Source of the DNA: Sphingomonadales bacterium
GTDB taxonomy: Bacteria > Pseudomonadota > Alphaproteobacteria > Sphingomonadales > Sphingomonadaceae
NCBI GenBank assembly: GCA_025352685.1
Contig: JANXSN010000027.1
Span: forward strand, 1 to 48,860
Reading direction: 5' to 3'
Length of the DNA stretch: 48,860 bases
Notes under the pieces: model-generated
What the model saw: the letters and a program-made list of their open reading frames with translations, nothing else
What the model was told of the DNA's origin: nothing
Database searches by the model: none
Translations under genes and position numbers: made by a program
In this document: in pieces, positions 8,634 through 19,280 of the stretch
Numbering within the stretch: position 1 is the stretch's first letter
Layout of the letters: each line of letters opens with the position of its first letter

Positions 8634-8915
8634 ATGTTGCGCTCGGCCGCGCTGGCAGTCGCGATCTGCGTTCTGGGGATCGCCGCGGTTGCGGCAATCG
8701 TCGATCACATTGCTTGGCCGGTGGTCTTCTGGGTTGCCGTCATTGCCATTGCGCTTGCGGTCCAGCGGCAGCGCTACGGTGCCGCTCAACTCGGGCGTCC
8801 CGGTCCTGGCTGGGAATCGACGGGCGAGCGTTTCTTCGATGACGCCAGCGGGCACCAGGTCGAGGTCTGGTTCAATCCCGCTTCGGGCGAACGGCGTTAC
8901 GTTCAGCAAGACTGA
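8634..8915 (+). CDS. Small two-helix membrane protein
   Basis: A 93-residue protein beginning MLRSAALAVAICVLGIAA. It has two hydrophobic helices (about 4-23 and 27-44) and a polar tail with GERFFDDASGHQVEVWFNPASGERRYV, which looks like a short beta hairpin. It starts one base after the YbjQ stop, so co-translation is likely and a role linked to YbjQ is plausible. I recognise no named family. Confidence 0.7.
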   Translation: MLRSAALAVAICVLGIAAVAAIVDHIAWPVVFWVAVIAIALAVQRQRYGAAQLGRPGPGWESTGERFFDDASGHQVEVWFNPASGERRYVQQD

Positions 8916-9009
8916 CGTCGGGCAAATTGTCTAAATGGGTCAAAGCCGCGGCGACTGGCTTGCTCCTTTGGTTTGCCCTGCTAGCGTGCACCGACACAGG
9001 GAGACTGAA

Positions 9010-10440
9010 ATGAAATTGATCTTGCTCACCGCGACCGCGCTTGCCGCGCCGGCCTTTGCCGCGGCACCCGTCATGTCGCCTGCCGACAGCACCGCGACGC
9101 ACTCGATGTTCGAAACGATCATCAACACCCCGACGGTGCTGGGACGCGGCAAGGTCCCCGAGATGGCGACCTATCTGGCGAGCGAGTACAAGAAGGCCGG
9201 ATTTGCCGACGCCGATGTCATGGTAATTCCTTATGCAACGACCAACCCGGCGAACACGCAGCAAGACAAGACCGCAGCACTGGTAGTGGTCTGGCGCGCA
9301 GTCGGCAAGCCGGTCGGCAAGCCTATCATGCTGATGGGCCATATGGATGTCGTCGAGGCCAAACGAGAAGATTCAACGACTGATCCCTTCGTGCTGACGG
9401 AAAAGGACGGGTATTATTACGGCCGCGGCTCGACGGACATGAAGGAAGGCCTGGTCGGTATCAGCCGCGCGCTGATTCAGCTCAAGGCCGCCGGGTTCAA
9501 ACCAAGGCGCGACGTCGTAGTCTTTTTTACGGGTGACGAAGAGACAAACGGGATCGGCGCCGAAAAGGGCGCCAAGGAATGGCTTGCCAAGATGGGCAAC
9601 CCCGAGTTCGGTCTCAATGCCGACGGCGGCGGGGTCGGATTCACGCTCGACGACAAGCCGCTCGGGGCAAGCCTTCAAACGGCCGAGAAGACGTTCGCTG
9701 GCTATACATTTACCGTGCGCAATCGGGGGGGGCATTCGTCGAAGCCGCGCAAGGACAATGCGATCTACCAGCTTGCCCATGCAATCGGACGCCTCGAAGC
9801 TTACCGGTTCGAGCCGATGCAGAACGAGACAACGCGCGCCTATTTTGCTGGTGCAGCCAAGGTCGATCCAAGGCCGGCTATTGTCGATCAAATCAAACGC
9901 TGGCTGGCTAATCCCAAGGACGGTGCCGCGGCCGATGCGATCGAAGCCGACGAGACCTATGTCGGACTTACCCGGACACGGTGCGTTCCAACACGGCTGT
10001 TCGGCGGCCATGCCGACAACGCCCTGCCGCAGCTTGCGACCGCGATGGTCAATTGCCGCATTTTCCCGGGCGTCGACCCCAATGCGATCAGGGAGGAGCT
10101 GACGAAAATTGCCGGCGACTCCAATGTCGTGGTGACGCGCAATGATGACTATGTCGCATCGATCGCGTCACCGCTGCGCCCAGACGTCACGGCGGCCTAC
10201 ACAAAGGCGGTTACGACGCTCCATCCTGGCATGCCGATCACCCCGGAAATGTCGACGGGGGCGTCCGATGCGCGGCCATTCCGCGTGGCGGGCATCCCGG
10301 TTTACGGCGTCGGCGGCGAGTGGGTCCGTGTCCCCGTTGATCTGCGGGCCCATGGCAAGGACGAGCGTCTCCCGGTCAAGGCGCTTGATGACGGCGTCAA
10401 ACACTGGATGATCATGGTTCAGGAAATGGCCGGGAAATAG
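9010..10440 (+). CDS. Secreted M20-family metallopeptidase
   Basis: Di-zinc amidohydrolase/peptidase of family M20 (M20/M25/M40), 476 residues, with an N-terminal signal peptide (about 1-18, cleaved after AFAA), so periplasmic. Metal and catalytic residues are all present: His111 and Asp113 in MGHMDVV, Asp143 in RGSTDMKEG, Glu177/Glu178 in GDEETNG, Asp205 in NADGGG, and a C-terminal His448 in HGKDERLPV. The dimerisation lid with NRGGHSSKP lies in the middle. An in-frame upstream GTG-type start would add 25 residues and lose the signal peptide, and AGGGAGA sits ahead of 9010, so I use 9010. Likely substrates are small peptides or N-acyl amino acids; not determinable here. Confidence 0.9.
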   Translation: MKLILLTATALAAPAFAAAPVMSPADSTATHSMFETIINTPTVLGRGKVPEMATYLASEYKKAGFADADVMVIPYATTNPANTQQDKTAALVVVWRAVGKPVGKPIMLMGHMDVVEAKREDSTTDPFVLTEKDGYYYGRGSTDMKEGLVGISRALIQLKAAGFKPRRDVVVFFTGDEETNGIGAEKGAKEWLAKMGNPEFGLNADGGGVGFTLDDKPLGASLQTAEKTFAGYTFTVRNRGGHSSKPRKDNAIYQLAHAIGRLEAYRFEPMQNETTRAYFAGAAKVDPRPAIVDQIKRWLANPKDGAAADAIEADETYVGLTRTRCVPTRLFGGHADNALPQLATAMVNCRIFPGVDPNAIREELTKIAGDSNVVVTRNDDYVASIASPLRPDVTAAYTKAVTTLHPGMPITPEMSTGASDARPFRVAGIPVYGVGGEWVRVPVDLRAHGKDERLPVKALDDGVKHWMIMVQEMAGK

Positions 10441-10459
10441 TCATTCAAGCTATTGAGAA

Positions 10460-10478
10460 CCATTAGCAAAGATAATGG
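10460..10478. promoter_or_regulatory. Inverted repeat ahead of mdh
   Basis: CCATTA-7 bp-TAATGG is a perfect six-base inverted repeat about 80 bp before the mdh start. This is the leader of what appears to be the mdh-sucD-sucA-sucB-lpd operon. It could be a regulator half-site pair or chance; no -35/-10 pair with normal spacing is evident beside it. Confidence 0.25.
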
Positions 10479-10486
10479 CTTCCTGA

Positions 10487-11521
<1,035 letters not shown>

Positions 11522-11550
11522 ACCACGCAATCTTCCCCGGAAGGAATTAG

Positions 11551-12435
11551 ATGAGCATCCTCGTCGACAAGAATACCAAGGTCATCACGCAAGGGATGAC
11601 TGGAAATACAGGTACATTTCACACTGAGCAGGCGCTTGCCTACGGCACGCAGATGGTTGGCGGCGTCACACCCGGCAAGGGCGGGACAGTCCATATCGGA
11701 CTTCCCAACTTCAATACCGTCCACGAGGCCGTCGCCGCAACCGGCGCGACCGCAAGCGTCGTTTATGTGCCACCGCCCTTTGCTGCAGATTCAATCCTTG
11801 AGGCAATCGATGCCGAAGTGCCGCTGATCGTGTGCATTACCGAAGGCATTCCGGTTCAGGACATGGTCAAAGTCAAACGATCGCTTTCGGGAAGCAAGTC
11901 ACGGCTGATCGGCCCGAACTGCCCTGGTGTCCTGACACCGGGCGAGTGCAAGATCGGGATCATGCCCGGCAGCATCTTTTCCAAGGGCAGCGTCGGCGTT
12001 GTCTCGCGCTCGGGTACGCTGACGTACGAGGCGGTCTTCCAGACATCGGCCGAAGGCCTCGGTCAGACGACGGCCGTCGGTATCGGTGGCGACCCGGTGA
12101 ATGGCACCAACTTCATTGACGTGCTCGCGCTCTTCCTCGCCGACGACGCGACCAAGTCAATCATCATGATCGGCGAAATCGGCGGCGACGCCGAGGAGCA
12201 GGCGGCCCAGTTCCTGATCGACGAAGCCAAGCGCGGCCGGAAAAAGCCAATGGTCGGCTTCATCGCGGGACTGACGGCGCCGCCGGGGCGTCGCATGGGC
12301 CACGCGGGTGCCATTGTCTCGGGTGGCAAGGGCGACGCAGGCAGCAAGATAGCCGCAATGGAGGCAGCGGGCATCCGCGTGTCGCCGAGCCCAAGTGAAC
12401 TGGGCGTGACGTTGAAGGCGTTGCTGAACGCATAA
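11551..12435 (+). CDS. sucD: Succinate-CoA ligase alpha subunit
   Basis: Alpha subunit of succinyl-CoA synthetase, which makes ATP or GTP from succinyl-CoA. The 294 residues include the CoA-binding Rossmann part ([15 protein letters not shown] at 14-28), the GPNCPG motif (121-126) and the phosphohistidine loop [11 protein letters not shown] with His251. GGAAGGAA precedes the ATG. The beta subunit gene sucC, which sits just before sucD in most bacteria, is absent: mdh ends 29 bp upstream. The ligase needs SucC, so it must be encoded elsewhere. Downstream, sucA follows within 19 bp. Confidence 0.97.
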   Translation: MSILVDKNTKVITQGMTGNTGTFHTEQALAYGTQMVGGVTPGKGGTVHIGLPNFNTVHEAVAATGATASVVYVPPPFAADSILEAIDAEVPLIVCITEGIPVQDMVKVKRSLSGSKSRLIGPNCPGVLTPGECKIGIMPGSIFSKGSVGVVSRSGTLTYEAVFQTSAEGLGQTTAVGIGGDPVNGTNFIDVLALFLADDATKSIIMIGEIGGDAEEQAAQFLIDEAKRGRKKPMVGFIAGLTAPPGRRMGHAGAIVSGGKGDAGSKIAAMEAAGIRVSPSPSELGVTLKALLNA

Positions 12436-12454
12436 CCGCGAGGGAGCGGTCGTT

Positions 12455-15268
12455 ATGGGTATCGAGAACCAGGACTTTACGGCTAACAACGAGGCCGAAA
12501 TCGGCCCGTCGTGGGCGCGGAGCAATTGGCCGCCGCTCGACAGCGACGACCTGACGGCCGCGCTCGATCCCACGCAGATGGCGGTGGCGGTCAAAAAGGC
12601 GGCCGCCAAAGCTGGCGACACGCTGACTGAAGCCGAGGTCCAGCGCGCCGCGTCGGATTCGATCAAGGCAATGCGCATGATCCGCACGTTCCGCGTGCGC
12701 GGGCATCTGGCCGCTAATCTCGACCCGCTTGGCCTGGCGCCGCGACCAGTGCGCGAGGATCTGCAGCCCCAGTATCACGGGTTCACAGTCGCTGATCTCG
12801 ACCGCCCGATCTACCTCGGCGGCACGCTCGGCTTCGAGCGCGCAACGCCAAATGAAATCCTCAAGGTCCTTCGCGCCAATTACTGCGGCAACGTCGGCCT
12901 CGAATATATGCATATCACCGATGCGGAAGAGCGGATCTTCCTTCAGGACCGCATGGAGGGAAAAGACAAGGTCATCACCTTCAGTCCCGAAGGCAAGAAG
13001 GCGATCCTGGCCAAGGTAATCGAAGCCGAACAATGGGAACGCTTCCTGGGCAAGAAATACGTCGGCACGAAGCGGTTCGGGCTCGACGGCGGCGAAGCGA
13101 TGATCCCTGCCATGGAAGCCGTGATCAAATACGGCGGGCAATTCGGTGTCCGCGAAATCGTCTATGGCATGGCCCACCGCGGTCGCCTCAACATGCTCGC
13201 CAACGTCATGGCTAAGCCCTATCGGGTCATTTTCCACGAGTTCTCGGGCGGGAGCGCGAACCCTGACGATGTCGGGGGGTCGGGCGACGTCAAATACCAT
13301 CTGGGCACCAGTACGGACCGCGAGTTCGACGGCATCAAGGTGCATATGTCGCTGGTCCCCAACCCCAGCCATCTGGAAGCAGCCGATCCCGTCGTCCTCG
13401 GCAAGGTTCGCGCGATCCAGACCGACCGCAACGACCTGGCAGACCATATTCAAGTGCTGCCGGTGCTGCTCCACGGCGATGCGGCTTTTGCAGGCCAGGG
13501 CGTGATCTGGGAGTGCCTCGGCTTTTCAGGCGTGCGCGGCTATAATACCGGCGGCTGCATCCATTTCGTCATTAACAACCAGATCGGCTTTACGACGAGC
13601 CCGCAATTTGCACGGTCGTCGCCCTACCCGTCAGACGTCGCCAAGGGCGTGCAAGCGCCGATTTTTCACGTCAATGGCGATGATCCCGAGGCTGTGACCT
13701 TTGCGTGCAAGATGGCGATCGAGTTCCGCCAGCGGTTTCACCGCGACATCGTGATCGACATGTGGTGCTATCGCCGCTTCGGCCACAATGAAGGCGACGA
13801 ACCAAGCTTCACGCAGCCTCTGATGTACAAGGTGATCAGGACCCACCCCGGCGTCAGCGACGTCTATGCCACGCGGCTGGTGGACGAAGGCGTCATCGAC
13901 AAGGATTGGGCCGCCGAGCACGCTATGCGGTTCACGACGATGCTCGAGGGCGAATTCGCGTCGGCGCCATCCTATAAGGCGAATCAAGCCGACTGGTTTG
14001 GCGGCCGCTGGGCCGGGCTGCACAAGCCCGTCGATGGCGAAGGTGCGCGGCGCAATGTCGAAACTGGCATCGAAAAGAAGCTGTTCGACGGTCTTGCCCG
14101 GACCTTGACGACAGTCCCTGAGAATCTGACGATCCATCCCACGCTCAACCGCGTTCTCGATGCCAAGCGCGCGATGTTTGCCGGCGGCGAGACCTTAGAC
14201 TGGGCAACCGGCGAAGCGCTCGGGTTCGGCTCGCTCCTGTCGGAAGGCTATGGCGTGCGCCTGTCCGGCCAAGATTCAGGACGCGGTACGTTCAGCCAGC
14301 GACACTCGGTGTGGGTCGACCAGACCGACGAGCATAAATATGTGCCGCTGTGGAATGTGCCCCACGGCCGTTTCGAAGTGCTCGATTCCACGCTCAGTGA
14401 ATTTGGCGTGCTGGGTTTCGAATATGGCTATGCGGGTGCCGACCCCAAGACGCTTGTGCTTTGGGAAGCGCAGTTCGGCGATTTCGCCAACGGCGCACAA
14501 GTGATGATCGATCAGTTCATCGCCAGCGGTGAAGCCAAGTGGCTTCGCGCCAACGGTCTCGTCATGCTGTTGCCGCACGGCTTCGAAGGACAAGGTCCAG
14601 AACATTCGTCAGCGCGTCTCGAACGCTATCTGCAGTTGTGCGCCGAGGACAACATGCAGGTGGCGAACATCACGACACCTGCAAATTATTTTCACGCGCT
14701 GCGACGCCAGATGCACCGGTCATTCCGCAAGCCGCTGATTATCATGACTCCCAAGTCGCTGCTGCGACACAAGCGCGCGGTGTCCAAGGCAGGCGACTTT
14801 ATGGGTGTCTCGCACTTCATGCGCATTCTGTCGGACCCCAATGCGCCGGAGGACAGGGTTATCAAACGGCTCGTGCTGTGCAGTGGCAAGGTCGCCTATG
14901 ACCTTATGGATGCGCGCGATGCGGCCGAGCAGACCGACACGGCTATTGTGCGCATCGAGCAGCTCTACCCCTTCCCCGGCGATCCGCTGCTCGCGCGCCT
15001 GAAGCGCATGTCCAGTCTCGAAGAAGTCGTCTGGGCACAAGAGGAGCCCAAGAACAACGGTGCTTGGTTCTTCGTTGAACCGTTGATCGAGGAATGCCTC
15101 GAGAAGGCAAGGATGGCGCCGAGCCGACCCCGCTATGCGGGACGCAAGGCCGCCGCATCGCCCGCCACAGGTCTGGCCAAGCGCCACCTGGCGGAACAGG
15201 CAGCGCTGGTGGCCGACGCACTGGGACAAAGCGTGCGCGGCGAAATCCGTCGTCAGCGGAAAGGTTGA
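12455..15268 (+). CDS. sucA: 2-oxoglutarate dehydrogenase E1 component
   Basis: Thiamine-diphosphate-dependent decarboxylase that feeds succinyl groups to the E2 lipoyl arm; cytoplasmic complex. The 937 residues begin with the short N-terminal OdhA/SucA segment ([18 protein letters not shown]), an E2-contact region. The E1 core includes [15 protein letters not shown] (about 231-245) and the ThDP/Mg motif [10 protein letters not shown] ... NNQIGFTT (about 341-377). The transketolase-like C-terminal half has [24 protein letters not shown]-type sequence. GGGAG precedes the ATG. It is four bases upstream of sucB and in the same operon. Full length with no frameshift. Confidence 0.97.
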   Translation: MGIENQDFTANNEAEIGPSWARSNWPPLDSDDLTAALDPTQMAVAVKKAAAKAGDTLTEAEVQRAASDSIKAMRMIRTFRVRGHLAANLDPLGLAPRPVREDLQPQYHGFTVADLDRPIYLGGTLGFERATPNEILKVLRANYCGNVGLEYMHITDAEERIFLQDRMEGKDKVITFSPEGKKAILAKVIEAEQWERFLGKKYVGTKRFGLDGGEAMIPAMEAVIKYGGQFGVREIVYGMAHRGRLNMLANVMAKPYRVIFHEFSGGSANPDDVGGSGDVKYHLGTSTDREFDGIKVHMSLVPNPSHLEAADPVVLGKVRAIQTDRNDLADHIQVLPVLLHGDAAFAGQGVIWECLGFSGVRGYNTGGCIHFVINNQIGFTTSPQFARSSPYPSDVAKGVQAPIFHVNGDDPEAVTFACKMAIEFRQRFHRDIVIDMWCYRRFGHNEGDEPSFTQPLMYKVIRTHPGVSDVYATRLVDEGVIDKDWAAEHAMRFTTMLEGEFASAPSYKANQADWFGGRWAGLHKPVDGEGARRNVETGIEKKLFDGLARTLTTVPENLTIHPTLNRVLDAKRAMFAGGETLDWATGEALGFGSLLSEGYGVRLSGQDSGRGTFSQRHSVWVDQTDEHKYVPLWNVPHGRFEVLDSTLSEFGVLGFEYGYAGADPKTLVLWEAQFGDFANGAQVMIDQFIASGEAKWLRANGLVMLLPHGFEGQGPEHSSARLERYLQLCAEDNMQVANITTPANYFHALRRQMHRSFRKPLIIMTPKSLLRHKRAVSKAGDFMGVSHFMRILSDPNAPEDRVIKRLVLCSGKVAYDLMDARDAAEQTDTAIVRIEQLYPFPGDPLLARLKRMSSLEEVVWAQEEPKNNGAWFFVEPLIEECLEKARMAPSRPRYAGRKAAASPATGLAKRHLAEQAALVADALGQSVRGEIRRQRKG

Positions 15269-15272
15269 GACA

Positions 15273-16466
15273 ATGAGTATCGAAGTTACCGTTCCTATGC
15301 TTGGCGAATCAATTACCGAGGCAACGCTTGGCGAATGGCTCAAGAAGCCCGGCGACGCCGTCAAGGCCGATGAGCCGATTGCTAGCCTCGAGACTGACAA
15401 GGTCTCGATCGACGTGCCCGCGCCAATCGCGGGCGTGATGGGTCAGCAGTTCGTCAAGGTGGGCGACACCGTCAATGTCGGCGCCGTTATCGCGTCGATC
15501 GAAGCAGGGTCAGCGAACGCGGCGGTCGCCGCCCCTCAAGCCCCGCCTGCCGCCCCTGGCGTCGACGCGGTCGGGCCTACGCTATCGCCGTCAGTCCGCC
15601 GTCTCGTCCTCGAAAAGGGTGTCGATCCCTCGTCGATCAAGGGCACGGGCAAGGACGGCCGATTGACGAAGGAAGACGTGATGTCGGCCCCGGCACCGAC
15701 GCCCGCTGTCGCGGTGCCTCCGGTGGTAAGCGCTGTACCCGCCGCAGCGACTGTCTCGACCAGTGACCGCCGCGAGGAACGCGTGCGCATGACGCGCCTG
15801 CGCCAGACCGTCGCCAAGCGGCTGAAGGATGCTCAGAACACTGCTGCAATGCTCACGACGTTCAACGACGTCGACATGAGCGACGTTATGGGCGCGCGGG
15901 CGCGCTACAGGGACAGTTTTGAAAAGAAGCACGGCGTCCGTCTGGGCCTGATGAGCTTTTTCACCAAGGCTGTTGTGCTTGCCGCCAAAGACATTCCGGC
16001 GGTCAACGCACGGATCGACGGCGATGAGATCGTCTATTTCGATTATCTTGATGTCTCGGTCGCAGTGAGCGCGCCAAGCGGCCTCGTCGTCCCCGTCGTT
16101 CGCGATGCCGATAAAATGTCGTTTGCCGAAATCGAGCGGACGATCGGTGAACTGGGAGCGAAGGCAAAAGCGGGTACGCTGACAATGGCCGACATGCAGG
16201 GCGGCACCTTCACGATCAGCAATGGCGGCGTTTTCGGCGGCCTGATGTCGACGCCCATCATCAACCCGCCACAATCAGCGGTGCTCGGCCTCCACCGTAT
16301 CGAGGACCGTCCGGTCGTTCGCGACGGCCAGATCGTGATCCGGCCGATGATGTACTTGGCGCTCAGCTACGACCACCGTCTGATCGACGGGCGCGAGGCC
16401 GTCACCTTCCTGAAAACCGTCAAGGAAGCGATCGAAGACCCTACCCGATTGCTAATCGACCTGTAA
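15273..16466 (+). CDS. sucB: 2-oxoglutarate dehydrogenase E2 (dihydrolipoyl succinyltransferase)
   Basis: Core acyltransferase of the 2-oxoglutarate dehydrogenase complex, 397 residues. It carries one lipoyl domain (1-78) with the lipoylated Lys43 in ETDKVSID, an Ala/Pro linker, the peripheral-subunit-binding domain (about 103-137, [17 protein letters not shown]), a second Ala/Pro linker, and the catalytic domain (about 168-397). The active site is His368 and Asp372 in DHRLIDG. The start [10 protein letters not shown] at 15273 is the family start, with AAAGGTTGAGA upstream, although the frame stays open far into sucA. It is followed 12 bp later by lpd. Confidence 0.97.
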   Translation: MSIEVTVPMLGESITEATLGEWLKKPGDAVKADEPIASLETDKVSIDVPAPIAGVMGQQFVKVGDTVNVGAVIASIEAGSANAAVAAPQAPPAAPGVDAVGPTLSPSVRRLVLEKGVDPSSIKGTGKDGRLTKEDVMSAPAPTPAVAVPPVVSAVPAAATVSTSDRREERVRMTRLRQTVAKRLKDAQNTAAMLTTFNDVDMSDVMGARARYRDSFEKKHGVRLGLMSFFTKAVVLAAKDIPAVNARIDGDEIVYFDYLDVSVAVSAPSGLVVPVVRDADKMSFAEIERTIGELGAKAKAGTLTMADMQGGTFTISNGGVFGGLMSTPIINPPQSAVLGLHRIEDRPVVRDGQIVIRPMMYLALSYDHRLIDGREAVTFLKTVKEAIEDPTRLLIDL

Positions 16467-16478
16467 GGAATCTCACAC

Positions 16479-17876
16479 GTGGCAGATTACGACTACGACG
16501 TCCTTGTTATCGGCAGCGGCCCCGGCGGCTATGTCGCGGCGATCCGAAGCAGCCAGCTGGGCCTGCGCACGGCGTGCGTCGAAAGCCGGGAAACGCTGGG
16601 GGGCACGTGCCTCAACGTCGGGTGCATCCCGTCGAAGGCGATGCTACACGCGAGCGAATATTTCGACGCCGCTCGAAACGGGACTTTCGCAAAGCTCGGC
16701 ATCAAGGTGACGCCTGAACTCGACCTGCCCCAGATGCATGCCCAGCGGCTCGACGCAGTCAAGCAACTGACTGGCGGCATCGCTTTCTTGTTCAAGAAGA
16801 ACAAAGTCGAATGGCTCAAGGGTCGGGCGGGCTTCGTCGACGCCCACACCGTGTCAGTGGACGGCAAGACCTACACGGCCAAGAACATCGTGATCGCGAC
16901 CGGCTCGAGCGTTACCCCGCTTCCAGGCGTCGAGGTTAACAACGCCCAGCAGATCGTTGTCGACAGCACAGGGGCGCTCGAATTGGCAAAGGTGCCGGCG
17001 CGCATGGTCGTTATCGGCGGCGGCGTGATCGGTCTTGAGCTCGGCAGCATATGGCGCCGGCTGGGCGCCAACGTGACGTGCGTCGAATTCCTCGACCAGA
17101 TTCTTCCCGGCTTCGATGGTGAAATCCGCAAGGAAGCAAACAGGATCTTCAAGAAGCAAGGAATCGAGTTCAAGCTGTCGACCAAGGTTACCGGCGTCAC
17201 GGTGAAAGGCAAAATTGCGACTTTGACCGTCGAACCCGCCGCCGGCGGCGCGGCCGAAACAATCGATGCCGATTGCGTGTTGGTCTCGATCGGCCGCCGT
17301 CCCAACACGGATGGCCTTGCACTGGACAAGGCGGGCCTGTCGACGAATGTGCGCGGGCAGATTGAGATCGACCATCGCTTCAAGACCGTCGTGCCCGGAA
17401 TCTGGGCGATCGGCGACGTCGTCCCCGGGCCGATGCTGGCGCACAAGGCCGAAGACGAGGGGATCGCGGTCGCGGAGAACATTGCCGGCCTGACCGGCAT
17501 TGTGAACCATGACGTCATCCCCGTTGTCGTCTACACTTGGCCGGAGATTGCCGGCGTTGGCCTGACCGAGGAAGCGGCCAAGGCAAAGGGCGAGGTCAAG
17601 GTTGGCAAGTTCCCGATGGCGGGCAACAGCCGCGCCAAGACCAACCACGAGCCCGACGGCTTCGTGAAGATCATTGCCGATGCCAAGACCGATCGCGTGC
17701 TGGGTGTGTGGATTGTCGCGGTCCCCGCCGGTGCGATGATTGCCCAAGCTGCACAGGCGATGGAATTCGGCGCGACGAGCGAAGATATCGCCTACACTTG
17801 CCACGCGCACCCGACGCATAATGAGGCCATCAAGGAAGCGGCGATGGCAGTCACCGGCAAGCCGATCCACATCTGA
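16479..17876 (+). CDS. lpd: Dihydrolipoyl dehydrogenase (E3)
   Basis: FAD enzyme that reoxidises dihydrolipoamide with NAD for the 2-oxoacid dehydrogenase complexes. The 465 residues contain the FAD fingerprint IGSGPGGYVAA (11-21), the redox disulfide Cys44/Cys49 in GGTCLNVGCIPSK, the NAD fingerprint VVIGGGVIGLELG (around 180-192), AIGDVVPGPML, and the C-terminal catalytic His444/Glu449 in HPTHNE. The start is GTG with AAGGAA about eight bases ahead. Last gene of the mdh-sucD-sucA-sucB-lpd run. No strong terminator follows; the sequence decays into pseudogene-like debris. Confidence 0.97.
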   Translation: MADYDYDVLVIGSGPGGYVAAIRSSQLGLRTACVESRETLGGTCLNVGCIPSKAMLHASEYFDAARNGTFAKLGIKVTPELDLPQMHAQRLDAVKQLTGGIAFLFKKNKVEWLKGRAGFVDAHTVSVDGKTYTAKNIVIATGSSVTPLPGVEVNNAQQIVVDSTGALELAKVPARMVVIGGGVIGLELGSIWRRLGANVTCVEFLDQILPGFDGEIRKEANRIFKKQGIEFKLSTKVTGVTVKGKIATLTVEPAAGGAAETIDADCVLVSIGRRPNTDGLALDKAGLSTNVRGQIEIDHRFKTVVPGIWAIGDVVPGPMLAHKAEDEGIAVAENIAGLTGIVNHDVIPVVVYTWPEIAGVGLTEEAAKAKGEVKVGKFPMAGNSRAKTNHEPDGFVKIIADAKTDRVLGVWIVAVPAGAMIAQAAQAMEFGATSEDIAYTCHAHPTHNEAIKEAAMAVTGKPIHI

Positions 17877-17906
17877 AATATCGCTTGACGATGTCCAGCC
17901 ACGCAC

Positions 17907-18557
17907 GTGGTGTCGAAGGCCTACCGAAATCGGGGGAATGGCGCAGGTACGTCAGGTTCGTGTGTTGCCCTGATGCTCACGGCAGGATGCGCAGCCAACC
18001 CCAAGGGTAGTCATGCCGAGGCAACAAGCCCGGCGGTGGCCGCCGCGGTTGTCCCAAATCTGATCAATAATTTCTATCGGCACCGTCATGAGGTGCAAAT
18101 TTCTATTGCAGACGCCAACGACCAGACGCCGGCGCAGGGTCTGCTCGTGACCAACCCGCGCGCCGAGCACAGGTGTTACAGATTGATGCTGCAAGGCTGA
18201 CAGGGCTTAGCCGCGCACCACCGTCAACCTGGCCAAGCGTCTGAACAGTGACCGGCTCGATACAGTGGGTGTCGAAGGGCAAGACCGGCGTATCGAGCAG
18301 ATCCAGGCGGTTGGCCGCCTCTTGAAAGCGTGATGACATCCAGTGGCTTCGGTGCCACGGACTGGATTGCATTCGCCGCATTCCCGCGCAAGGAGAGCAT
18401 TACGCTGAATTCGCAGTGCGGCGTCTTTATGCCCTCTAGAAGGCCCCGACCCAACCCCTCGACGTCGCTTGTCCGCGGGATCGCGCTGCAGGTCGAAAAT
18501 GCTCGGTCGGAGCCTGCCATGGCATCCGCGCCAAAACCCTCCATATGCACTCGATGA
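17907..18557 (+). pseudogene. Decayed lipoprotein-like region
   Basis: No intact gene spans the 668 bp between lpd and the hydrolase. One frame (17907-18200) contains a clean lipobox context, ALMLTAGCAANPKG, but its upstream residues do not form a signal peptide. A plausible N-terminus (MAQVRQVRVL from 17937) lies in a different frame, suggesting a one-base shift. Downstream, protein-like pieces in further frames (AKRLNSDRLDTVGVEGQDRR, ending 18333; then 18333-18557 with ATDWIAFAAFPRKESITLN) suggest remains of one or two genes. A minus-strand frame (18224-18550) competes for the last part. I cannot name the ancestor. Confidence 0.35.
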
Positions 18558-19279
18558 CGCCAACCGTACTTCCCGCACCCAGTAAAGCGCTATGGGCGGC
18601 CGAATTTCCGCGCGCGCTTTGGGCGCTTGCTTCGCTTGTTCCAGCGCGAGCGAGCCTCAACGCGGCGCCGCGCGGCGACGGGCGGCCGGTCATGGTCCTT
18701 CCCGGCCTGTTCAACACCGACCGGTCGAACTTCATCATGCGACGCTTTCTTAACGGGCTCGGCTACCACGCAACCGGTTGGGGATTGGGACGCAACCTGG
18801 GCAACCGCGCGATCGGTCCAGACGGTGAGAGATTGTTCGATGCCATCGACGCGATGCGCCGCGATACCGGCGAACCGGTAACGCTGATCGGGATCAGCCT
18901 CGGGGGAATCATGGCGCGCTTTGCGGCACATCGACACCTTGAGGCCGTACGCGAGGTCATCACCGTCGCCTCGCCCTATGCGGGCGACCCGCACGCGACA
19001 AACGTGTGGCGCGCGTTCGAGATACTGACCGGTGAGAAGGTCGATCGCGACCCCGTTATCGCACGTCGACTGGAAATCGCCCAACCGTTGCCGGTCGCCG
19101 CAACGGCAATCTGGAGCCGCAGCGACGGCCTCGTCAATGGCCTGATCTGCCGTTGTCCCGACGAGCCGGGATGTCGCGCCATCGAAGTCGAAAGCAGTCA
19201 TGTCGGTGTGCAGTGGCGACCGCAGGTCCTGCGTATCATCGCCGATGTGCTGGGCAAAAGCGTTGCGAGCACGCGCTGA
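18545..19279 (+). CDS. Alpha/beta hydrolase (lipase-like)
   Basis: The 244-residue protein has the alpha/beta-hydrolase layout: PVMVLPGLFNTDRSN (48-62) as oxyanion strand-loop, nucleophile elbow GISLGG with Ser118, likely acid Asp194 in SRSDGLV, and His219 in ESSHVGV. Lack of a lid and the VASPYAG motif after the elbow resemble triacylglycerol-lipase/PGAP1-like esterases. There is no signal peptide, so cytoplasmic. No convincing ribosome-binding site precedes ATG 18545 or the second ATG at 18554. It is the only intact gene in a region of decay. Substrate unknown. Confidence 0.8.
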   Translation: MHSMTPTVLPAPSKALWAAEFPRALWALASLVPARASLNAAPRGDGRPVMVLPGLFNTDRSNFIMRRFLNGLGYHATGWGLGRNLGNRAIGPDGERLFDAIDAMRRDTGEPVTLIGISLGGIMARFAAHRHLEAVREVITVASPYAGDPHATNVWRAFEILTGEKVDRDPVIARRLEIAQPLPVAATAIWSRSDGLVNGLICRCPDEPGCRAIEVESSHVGVQWRPQVLRIIADVLGKSVASTR

Positions 19280-19280
19280 C

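Noticed and set aside
12260-13474. 404-codon open frame on the minus strand
   Set aside because: It lies opposite sucD/sucA, whose plus-strand frames carry full family motifs. High-GC codon bias opens long antisense frames; the product matches nothing I know.
16854-17906. 350-codon open frame on the minus strand
   Set aside because: Antisense to lpd, His/Asp/Arg-rich composition typical of reverse-strand shadows.
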